From JAMQPK01 sp963761975 (GTDB lineage Bacteria > Acidobacteriota > Vicinamibacteria > Vicinamibacterales > JAMQPK01): DNA of 64,000 nucleotides. Location of the stretch: assembly GCA_963761975.1 (NCBI GenBank), contig CAVXIR010000003.1:1-64000 (forward strand). The letters are read 5' to 3'. A program made the position numbers and the translations under genes. Shown in pieces: positions 57,107 through 64,000 of the stretch (the first letter of the stretch is position 1; each line of letters begins with the position of its first letter). Under the pieces are notes generated by a model that made no database searches, was not told the DNA's origin, and saw only the letters and a program-made list of their open reading frames with translations.

Positions 57107-59662
57107 CTATTCAATACGCAACGCCCTCATCGGCGAGATGTCGGCCGCGCGCGCAGCGGGAACGACCGACGCGATGAAGGCGGCGGTCGCAAGCGAGAGT
57201 GCGGCGACGGCAAGCGCTGCCGGATCCCAGAACGTCACGCCATAGAGCTGTGCCGAGAGCAGGTAACCGGCGCCCACCGCGAGCGGGAGCCCAAGCACAA
57301 GACCGGCGACGACACGCCGGAATGCGCTGCGCAGCACAATCCCGATCACCTTGCTGCGGTCGGCGCCCAGCGCCATGCGGATGCCAATCTCGTTGGTGCG
57401 TCGTGCGACCGAGTAGGCCGTGACACCGTAAAGTCCGATGGCGGCAAGGGCCAGAGCAACGATGCCGAAGAGCCCGGCGAGGCGTGCCACCGCTCGTTGC
57501 TGGTTGAATGAGCGGTCCACTTGCTCGCGCAACGTTCTGACGCTGGTGACGGTCAAGTTCGGATCGGCCTCTGCCAGCACGCGTTTCAGCTGCGGCTCAA
57601 GCACACCCGTCGGCGTGGTTGTCACCAGCAGGAGGCCGCGCACGAAGTGCGACTGGAATTCGACGCGCCGCATCAGCTCGTTCTTGTAGTCGACTCTCTG
57701 CGCGAGCGGCACGTAGAACATCGGTCGCGCCGGCTGGTTGAGCGCAAACCCGGCGAACTTCGCGTCACGAACGAGGCCGACGATGCGGAAGGAGTTGACG
57801 TGCTCCGGCATGTTGAGGCCGAAATAGCGATCGATCGGATCCTCGGTCTCGGTGAAAAACCGCCGGACGAACGCTTCGTTGACGATCGCGACGTTCTGCG
57901 AGTGCTCGTTGTCTGCCTCCGTGAAGTATCGCCCGCGAACGAGATCCACATTCAGGCTCTGGAGGTAGTGTGCACTCACGCGATCCCACGACGATCCGGT
58001 CGGCGTTCCCGGCGCGGGTGCCGGCTTGCCAGCCACGAGGACGCCCTCCCCCCAGTTGTCTGTCAGCGGGTTGTAGAGCGCGAGCCCTGCGCCCTGCACT
58101 CCGGGCAACCGATTCAGACGCTCCTCGACATTGCGATACACCGCGGCGAGGCGTTCTTGCGTGTAGGTCGCGGGCAGCCGGTTCAGATCGACGAGGACTC
58201 GCCCGTCGACCGTGTAACCGAAATCCTGGTTCTCGAGATTGTCGAGGCTGCGGGCGAGCATCGTCGATCCGGCGACGAGCACGACGGATAGCGTGGCCTG
58301 CACGACGAGCAGCGTCGTGCGCGCGACCGATGCATGGTCGCCTGTCGTGCGACCGGCGCCGCGCAGCGTCTCGATCGGATCGGTTCGCGTGGCAAACCAC
58401 GCCGGCGCGGCGCCGAACAAGATGCCGGTGACGAGTGCGAGCCCGGACGCGAACGCCAGCACGGTCGGTGACGGCATGGTGTCGATCGGCAGATAACTCG
58501 CGCCGGCAAATGCGAGCGACAGCAGCAGACGTGCGGCGCCAACGGCAATCACGAGCCCCGCGATCGCCCCAGCGACGGCCAACAGGACACTTTCGACGAG
58601 CGCGTCGGTCACGATCCGCCGGCGCGACGCGCCCATCGCCAGCCGGACGGCTGTTTGTCCGCGCCGCGCTGCCGCGCGCGCAAGCAGGAGGTTGGCGACG
58701 TTGGCACAGGCAATCAGGAGCACGAGCGCGCAGACGCCGAGGAGGATACGAAGGCTCCGGCCGTATTGCTCTCTCATGATGCCGACGCCGGCGCCGGCCG
58801 GCACAACCGAGATGACCTGTTGCGGCAGCGACCGAATGATCCCCGGCATCCAGTTCGACGGATACCCGGAATCGTGTTGTATCCATTGATGAAGAAGCCC
58901 GGTAAGCCGCGCGCTCATGCCTTCCGTCGTGGCGCCGGGACGCAGCCGGCCGATCACACGCAACCACGCCGACACGGGTTGCCGCAGCAGCGAGCTTCCG
59001 CCCGCGATCATCGGCTCGTGCTGCAGCGGGATCCACAAGTCGGGCGGATCGGCGCGCAGTGTCTCGCCGAAAAATCCGGGCGGTGTGACACCCGCGACTG
59101 AGAAGGCCTGCCCCTCGATCGCGAGCGTTGATCCAAGGACCGCTGGATCGCCACCGTATGTGCCTTGCCACACGTGATGACTCAGCACGACGACGGGCGG
59201 TGCGGCGGCATGATCGTCCGTCACGGTGAAGACACGGCCTGTGAACGCGTTCACGCCGAGCGTGGAGAAATACGTGCCCGAGACATACTCTGTGCGCAGT
59301 GGCCGTGCGGTGGTATCCACACCCTGTCGCCGGACGCTCATGCGCCCGCCGCCCGCTTGAAACGCCGTGATCTCCTCGAACTCCGGCGTCTCCGCTTTCA
59401 ATCGCTCGAAGAGCGGGTACGAAAACATGCCCCATCGATCCTGCGGCCCGCCCTGAACGCAGCAGTTGTCACCGTCGCCGATGCGATAGAGACGAGAGGG
59501 GTCGACCACAGGCAGCGAACGCAGCATCACGGCATGGATGAGCGTGAAAATCGCCGTTGTGCCGCCGATGCCGAGCGCGAGCGTCAACACCGCCGTGGCG
59601 GTGAAGACGCGCGCTGCCCACAACTGTCGAAGGGTGTATCGAACGTCGCGGATGAGCGCCAT
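57107..59662 (-). CDS. MacB/FtsX-type orphan permease 3
   Basis: 851 residues from ATG 59662 (MALIRDVRYTLRQLWAARVFTATAVLTLALGIGGTTAIF). Typical features of the subfamily: VVLSHHVWQGTYGGDPAVLG, LLIACANVANLLLARAAARRGQTAVRLAMGASRRR, NQDFGYTVDGRVLVDLNRLPATY, and RRTNEIGIRMALGADRSKVIGIVLRSAF near the C-terminus, ending ADISPMRALRIE. Intact and clean. It is divergent from the ABC-importer operon. No ATPase is adjacent. Confidence 0.92.
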   Translation of the reverse strand: MALIRDVRYTLRQLWAARVFTATAVLTLALGIGGTTAIFTLIHAVMLRSLPVVDPSRLYRIGDGDNCCVQGGPQDRWGMFSYPLFERLKAETPEFEEITAFQAGGGRMSVRRQGVDTTARPLRTEYVSGTYFSTLGVNAFTGRVFTVTDDHAAAPPVVVLSHHVWQGTYGGDPAVLGSTLAIEGQAFSVAGVTPPGFFGETLRADPPDLWIPLQHEPMIAGGSSLLRQPVSAWLRVIGRLRPGATTEGMSARLTGLLHQWIQHDSGYPSNWMPGIIRSLPQQVISVVPAGAGVGIMREQYGRSLRILLGVCALVLLIACANVANLLLARAAARRGQTAVRLAMGASRRRIVTDALVESVLLAVAGAIAGLVIAVGAARLLLSLAFAGASYLPIDTMPSPTVLAFASGLALVTGILFGAAPAWFATRTDPIETLRGAGRTTGDHASVARTTLLVVQATLSVVLVAGSTMLARSLDNLENQDFGYTVDGRVLVDLNRLPATYTQERLAAVYRNVEERLNRLPGVQGAGLALYNPLTDNWGEGVLVAGKPAPAPGTPTGSSWDRVSAHYLQSLNVDLVRGRYFTEADNEHSQNVAIVNEAFVRRFFTETEDPIDRYFGLNMPEHVNSFRIVGLVRDAKFAGFALNQPARPMFYVPLAQRVDYKNELMRRVEFQSHFVRGLLLVTTTPTGVLEPQLKRVLAEADPNLTVTSVRTLREQVDRSFNQQRAVARLAGLFGIVALALAAIGLYGVTAYSVARRTNEIGIRMALGADRSKVIGIVLRSAFRRVVAGLVLGLPLAVGAGYLLSAQLYGVTFWDPAALAVAALSLATAAFIASVVPAARAADISPMRALRIE

Positions 59663-59806
59663 GGGGCGTTAGACGGAAATGGCGGGACGGGAGTTGCACC
59701 GCTAACATCGCTGAACATCTTCAGTGACGATTCTCGCGTGGTGGCGAGCCTGATCTGTGTCGATCTTTGACATGAGACCCGTTCTTCGCGAAGATCTGAC
59801 GCTCAC

Positions 59807-61807
59807 GTGGTGTACGCCTTCAGACGCCTGGGCCTCGGTATTCTGCTGATCGCACTGGCGTCAGCCATCCTGCTCGTCGCCGATCGCGAACGTCGCGCGC
59901 CCGCCGAGAGTCGGGCGCTGAAGCTGGCCATCTTCCAGCACGCCGATTCCGCAATCATGGAAGACGGCGTGCGCGGCATGATCGACGGCCTCGCCGCGCG
60001 CGGATATCGCGCGGGAGAGGGCGGCGTCACGATCGATCGGTTCAGCGCGCAAAACGACATGCCGACCGGCATCACGATCGCGCGCCAGCTGACGAGCGCC
60101 GACTACGACCTCATCATCACCTCGAGCACGCCGTCGATGCAGGCCGTTGCGAACAACAACAAGGAGCGCAAGGTCCGCCATGTCTTCGGGCTCGTGGCCG
60201 ATCCGTTCGCTTCGGGCGTCGGCCTCGATCGCTCGACCCCGCTGATCCATCCGCCGTACATGGTCGGCCACGGATCCTTCCCGCCTGTCGAAACGACCTT
60301 CGAGTATGCACGCCGGATGCTTCCGGGTCTCGCGCGAATCGGCGTCGCCTGGAATCCGGCCGAATCCAATTCGCTGGCGTTTGTCCAGAAGGGGCGCGCC
60401 GCCGCCGCCAAGTTGGGATTCACACTTCTCGAAGCCAACGCAGACTCGAGCTCGTCGGTCTCCGACGCAGTGAACTCGCTCATCGCCAGAAACGCCCAGG
60501 CGATTTGGGTTGGCGGCGACAATACTGTGGCCGCGGCCATCGACTCAGTGATCGCCATCGGCGCGCGCACGCGTGTCCCTGTTTTCACCGTGCTGCCAGG
60601 CAAGCCCGATCGCGGCACCCTCTTTGATGCCGGCTTTGATTTCCACGAGGTTGGTCGTCAGGCCGGCCTCCTCGCGGCAGATGTGCTCGAGGGCGCCGAC
60701 CTCACCAAAATCCCCATCCGCGACGTGCTCGAGCTGGTGCCGCCGTTTCTTTCGATCAACACGACAGTACTCGAGGGGCTGCGCGAGCGCTGGGTGGTAC
60801 CGGATGACCTTCTGGCCCTTGCCAACGTCGTCGTCGATGCCAAAGGCGTGCACCGCCGCAGCGCTGCGCCGACGGCGCCGGAGAAAACGGCTTCTCGACC
60901 GTTGTCGAAACGGTGGCGCCTGCAGCTCGTCCAGTTGAACGAGACGCCGGACGTCGAGGAGGCCGAACGGGGCGTGCTCAAGGGTCTCGAGGACGCGGGT
61001 CTCGTCGAAGGTCGTGATTACGAGAGTATGGTCCGCAACGCGCAGGGCGACATGGCGACCGTCAGCAGCCTCATCGATGCGGCGGTCACCGATCGGGCCG
61101 ACCTGCTCATCACGTTTTCGACGCCGACGCTGCAAGCGGCGCTGCAGCGGGCGAAGTCGGTACCCGTGGTGTTCAACTACGTCGCTGATGCGGTCGCTGC
61201 CGGCGCCGGAACCAGCGACACCTCGCACTTACCGAACGTCACGGGTGTGTACCTCATCGGCGCGTACGCCGAGATGCTGCCGCTCATCAAGGCGTTCGTT
61301 CCCCGTGCCCGTGTCCTCGGCACGATCTACGTCCCCGCCGAGATCAACATGGTGACCCAGCTCGAACAATTCAAACGGATCGCCACGGCGGCCGGCATGG
61401 AAGTCAGAGCGGTGGCCGCCAACTCGACGGCCGAAGTTGCGGACGCCACGCTCGCGCTCATTGCCAATGGCATCGACGTGATTTGTCAGATTCCTGGCAA
61501 CCTCACGGCATCGGCGTTTCCGAGCATTGCGCAGGCGGCGCGCCAGTCGCGCACACCTGTGTTCGTGTTCCAGAGCAGCCAGGTGCGCGGCGGCGCGATG
61601 CTCGGCGTCTCGCGCGACTACTACGACAGCGGCCACAAGGCCGCCGCCCTGGCGGCGCGCATCATGCGCGGGGAATCGCCGGCGAAGATCCCGTTCGAGG
61701 GGTTCGCCGGCACGAAGCTCCTCGTGAACCTCGATGCGGCGAAGGCCGTCGGCCTGACGCTCCCGCGCGACATCGTGGCCAAAGCAGACGAAGTCATCGG
61801 GCGATAG
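59807..61807 (+). CDS. Tandem ABC transporter substrate-binding protein (TrpX-like)
   Basis: 666 residues: an N-terminal membrane anchor or signal (LGLGILLIALASAILLVAD), then two ABC_sub_bind-type lobes in tandem. Copy one (about 40-345) has LAIFQHADSAIMEDGVRGMIDGLAARG and VFGLVADPFASGVG; copy two (about 370-665) has LVQLNETPDVEEAERGVLKGLEDAG and VFNYVADAVAAGAGTS. Family members normally have one such unit and bind aromatic amino acids or related solutes. The duplicated form suggests two ligand sites or an internal dimer. STAS and permease genes follow on the same strand. Confidence 0.88.
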   Translation: MVYAFRRLGLGILLIALASAILLVADRERRAPAESRALKLAIFQHADSAIMEDGVRGMIDGLAARGYRAGEGGVTIDRFSAQNDMPTGITIARQLTSADYDLIITSSTPSMQAVANNNKERKVRHVFGLVADPFASGVGLDRSTPLIHPPYMVGHGSFPPVETTFEYARRMLPGLARIGVAWNPAESNSLAFVQKGRAAAAKLGFTLLEANADSSSSVSDAVNSLIARNAQAIWVGGDNTVAAAIDSVIAIGARTRVPVFTVLPGKPDRGTLFDAGFDFHEVGRQAGLLAADVLEGADLTKIPIRDVLELVPPFLSINTTVLEGLRERWVVPDDLLALANVVVDAKGVHRRSAAPTAPEKTASRPLSKRWRLQLVQLNETPDVEEAERGVLKGLEDAGLVEGRDYESMVRNAQGDMATVSSLIDAAVTDRADLLITFSTPTLQAALQRAKSVPVVFNYVADAVAAGAGTSDTSHLPNVTGVYLIGAYAEMLPLIKAFVPRARVLGTIYVPAEINMVTQLEQFKRIATAAGMEVRAVAANSTAEVADATLALIANGIDVICQIPGNLTASAFPSIAQAARQSRTPVFVFQSSQVRGGAMLGVSRDYYDSGHKAAALAARIMRGESPAKIPFEGFAGTKLLVNLDAAKAVGLTLPRDIVAKADEVIGR

Positions 61808-61823
61808 CGCCGCGAGACCGAGC

Positions 61824-63086
61824 ATGGACATCACGCAGACACAAAGCGGCGATCTGATGCACGTGGCTGTTGCCGGCCGGCTCGACAGCTACTGGGCCGA
61901 CCATCTGAGCGACACGCTCGGCAAAGTGGTGCGTCAGGGCCACCATCGCATCCGGCTCGATTGCTCGAAGGTCAACTTCTTGAGCTCGTCGGGCATTCGC
62001 GTGCTCTTGCAGTTCCACAAGCAACTGCAGCGCATCAGCGGTTCGTTTTGCGTGGTGAACCCTTCGCCGCCGGTGATCGAGGTCCTGCAACTGAGCCGCC
62101 TGGTCGAGATGCTCGTCGAGGGAGCGGCGCCAGTGGAAGCGCCCGCAGAATCGGGGCCGAAGATTCGCCGCGACGAACGTGATGGGATGGCGTTTGACGT
62201 CTTCCAGCTCCACGCTGACGCCAAGTTGACGTGCCGGACAATCGGGAACCCACAGCCGCTGAGGAGCGCGACCTTCACGGCCGGCGAGTGCTCGAGTCTC
62301 GGGTCGTTGACACCGGCAGTAGGGGTCGGCGTGGGCGCATTCGGCAGCGGATTCGACGACTGCCGGGGGCGTTTCGGCGAACTGCTGTCGGTTGCGGGCA
62401 CTTCGGTGTACCAGCCCGCCGATGGCACAAACGTGGCGGACTATCTGCTCGGGACAGGCCCCTCGACTTCGCTCGGGACAGGCTCACGAGGGGCAGAGGT
62501 GCAGGTCCTCTACTGTCTGGCCTGCGAAGGACGATTCGCGACGCTCATGCGCTTCGAGTCTCTCCAACCTGACATCACGATCGGCCTCACTCGTGTGCTC
62601 GATGCCTGCCTCGACGAGGCCGGCGCCACGTCGATGGGCGTCGTGATGGCCGTGGAGGCGTCTGGGCTCATCGGTGCCGCCCTTCGCCGATCGCCGGCGG
62701 GTCCGACGAACGGCGACCTCTTCGCGTTTCCCGAAATCCGGAGTCGGCTCTCGTTCACCGCCGAACGGGCATTTCCGCACAGCGTCGCGCTCATCGGCGG
62801 CGTCGTCACACGCGCCCCAGCGGGTGCACGCCACCCGCTCCTTCGATCTGTCGGTGGCAGCCTCTACGGGCATCTGCACGCCGCGGCGTTCCGATTCCAT
62901 CCCGTCAGAAAGGGTTTCATCGAGCTCGCACCGACGGTGACCGATCTCTTTGACGCCGACCGGCTTCTCGGCGTGCTCCACCTGCTCCACGACGATCGGG
63001 GCCCTGTCGGCGCCGGCGAAAGCGAGGTCATCCGCGGCGCCTGCTGGGTCGGGCCGATCGCGTCAGATTGGCTTGATGGAGTCTGA
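61824..63086 (+). CDS. STAS-domain protein with uncharacterised C-terminal domain
   Basis: 420 residues. Residues ~1-100 are an anti-sigma-antagonist-like STAS domain (DLMHVAVAGRLDSYWADHLS, IRLDCSKVNFLSSSGIRVLLQFHKQL). The rest is unrecognised, with GVGVGAFGSGFDDCRGRFGE, YLLGTGPSTS and SLYGHLHAAAFRFHPVRKG; the form recalls proteins that regulate transporters. An in-frame REP-like hairpin encodes about 12 residues around 210. It sits between binding protein and permease of an ABC importer, so STAS control of transport is plausible. Confidence 0.75.
   Translation: MDITQTQSGDLMHVAVAGRLDSYWADHLSDTLGKVVRQGHHRIRLDCSKVNFLSSSGIRVLLQFHKQLQRISGSFCVVNPSPPVIEVLQLSRLVEMLVEGAAPVEAPAESGPKIRRDERDGMAFDVFQLHADAKLTCRTIGNPQPLRSATFTAGECSSLGSLTPAVGVGVGAFGSGFDDCRGRFGELLSVAGTSVYQPADGTNVADYLLGTGPSTSLGTGSRGAEVQVLYCLACEGRFATLMRFESLQPDITIGLTRVLDACLDEAGATSMGVVMAVEASGLIGAALRRSPAGPTNGDLFAFPEIRSRLSFTAERAFPHSVALIGGVVTRAPAGARHPLLRSVGGSLYGHLHAAAFRFHPVRKGFIELAPTVTDLFDADRLLGVLHLLHDDRGPVGAGESEVIRGACWVGPIASDWLDGV
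62447..62494. repeat. REP-like element inside the STAS gene
   Basis: GCTCGGGACAGGC occurs twice (62447-62459 and 62471-62483), and CCCCTCG / CGAGGGG form inverted arms around the second. Comparable CTCGACTCGCTACGCTCGCT sequence lies at about 36540 and a weaker one near 1820. In this copy the reading frame stays open. Confidence 0.55.
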
Positions 63087-63118
63087 AATCTCGAATCTGG
63101 ACATCTGGAATCTGAAAA

Positions 63119-64000
63119 ATGCTGCTCCTCATCGGCGCGTTTACGATCGGGCTCATCCTGTCACTTCTGGCATTCGGCGTCTTCATCAGCTTTCGCATCT
63201 TCAGTTTTCCTGACATCACCACTGAAGGCTCGATTACGTTGGGTGGGGCTGTCACCGGAGTGCTGATCGTTGGCGGCATGAATCCCGTGCTGGCGACCGG
63301 CGTCGCATTCGTGGCGGGCGCCGTCGCGGGCGCGACAACGGGGGTGCTGCACACGAGGTTTCGCATCAACGGGCTCCTCGCGGGGATTCTGGTGATGACC
63401 GCGCTTTACTCGATCAACCTTCACGTCATGGGCAAGAGCAACTTGCCGCTGCTATCCGAGCGCACGCTCGCCTCGATGGCGGAGTCGGCCGGGCTTTCTG
63501 TGTTCGGAGCCGCGACGGTGTCATGGTTCGGCTGGGACGTGGCCACGCGCGACGTCGCTGTCCTCGTCCTTGCATTCGTCGCCGCGGCAACGGTAGGTAC
63601 CGTTCTCTACATCTTCCTCAAGACCAACCTCGGAACCGCTATGCAGGCCGCCGGCGACAACGCCCAGATGATTCGAGCGCTCGGCGTCAACGTGGACACG
63701 ATGATTGTGCTCGGGTTGGCTCTTGCGAATGGATTGGTTGCAACAGCCGGGGCGATTATGACTCAGTATCAGGGATTCGCCGACGTGCAGATGGGCATCG
63801 GCATGGTGGTCTGGGGTCTGGCCAGCCTGATCATCGGCGAGGCTCTCGTTGGCGTGCGCGATCTGGGTTTCGTCATCGTCGGAGCCATCATGGGCTCGGT
63901 GTTGTTCCGCCTTATTGTTGCGCTCGCGCTCCGCGGCGGACTCAATCCCAACGATCTGAAACTCATCACAGCCCTGTTCGTATTCCTGGCGCTTGTGCTC
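63119..64000 (+). CDS. ABC transporter permease, TrpY/LivH-like (partial)
   Basis: From ATG 63119 the frame stays open to the window end (294 residues seen). Multiple membrane helices: LLLIGAFTIGLILSLLAFGV, ITLGGAVTGVLIVGG, VLATGVAFVAGAVAGATTG, VLVLAFVAAATVGTVLYIF. The branched-chain permease signature is present (GTAMQAAGDNAQMIRALGVN), followed by LANGLVATAGAIMTQYQGFADVQMGIGM. With the TrpX-like binding protein it forms an importer; the ATPase should follow beyond 64000. Confidence 0.9.
   Translation, partial: MLLLIGAFTIGLILSLLAFGVFISFRIFSFPDITTEGSITLGGAVTGVLIVGGMNPVLATGVAFVAGAVAGATTGVLHTRFRINGLLAGILVMTALYSINLHVMGKSNLPLLSERTLASMAESAGLSVFGAATVSWFGWDVATRDVAVLVLAFVAAATVGTVLYIFLKTNLGTAMQAAGDNAQMIRALGVNVDTMIVLGLALANGLVATAGAIMTQYQGFADVQMGIGMVVWGLASLIIGEALVGVRDLGFVIVGAIMGSVLFRLIVALALRGGLNPNDLKLITALFVFLALVL

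Overview
The window looks like part of a GC-rich Acidobacteriota chromosome, most likely Vicinamibacteria-like. The indicators are an Oar-type TonB-dependent receptor with a carboxypeptidase-regulatory N-terminus, three orphan MacB/FtsX-type permeases of the acidobacterial duplicated type, Ser/Thr kinases fused to PD40 or TPR sensor regions, and multi-PAS histidine kinases. This assignment comes from family content only. No rRNA or complete tRNA gene was seen.

Layout. 1-3.2 kb holds broken regulators and a broken hydrolase. 3.7-6.8 kb is the TonB receptor. 7.1-20.9 kb is a redox/detoxification block: an F420-dependent NADP reductase-like protein, HxlR, DoxX, an LLM flavin oxidoreductase, a five-PAS histidine kinase with receiver and FixJ regulators, an SDR, three isochorismatase-fold cysteine hydrolases (one fused to an NTF2-like domain), YceI and an AlgE-like porin. 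21.3-31.6 kb is a second stress block: thioredoxin-like protein, MsrB, cytochrome P460, epoxide hydrolase, a second multi-PAS kinase with receiver and FixJ, MsrA and a BON-domain protein. 31.9-39.2 kb is a mosaic of truncated genes (outer-membrane protein, HsdR tail, SDR), one intact permease, an IS3 relic, a trypsin-like protease and a toxin-antitoxin pair. 39.3-64 kb is steadier chromosome: two Ser/Thr kinases, a drug-type UvrA paralogue, a berberine-bridge oxidase, two permeases, a DUF4153/4173 membrane protein, ispH, a winged-helix regulator with a membrane partner, a CHRD protein, and a TrpX/TrpY-like ABC importer with a STAS protein that runs off the end.

The most unusual structure is a dispersed intergenic module present at about 20.9, 31.6 and 36.3 kb, with partial copies at 6.9, 36.7 and 39.1 kb. 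Each full copy carries the 5' half of a tRNA-Ser(GGA) gene, cut just past the anticodon loop and always on the minus strand. It is flanked by inverted half-sites and preceded by two 11-bp direct repeats. The copies lie at the junctions of the cargo blocks, and one abuts a gene that has lost its 5' end. I read them as old recombination scars of integrative elements that used the tRNA-Ser anticodon loop. No integrase gene remains in view.

Many genes need one to three frameshift corrections to read through (TonB receptor, LLM oxidoreductase, kinase 1, SDR, UvrA-like and others), usually without nonsense codons between the shifts. Uncorrected assembly indels are therefore a serious alternative to gene decay, and such genes are described across their full corrected extent.
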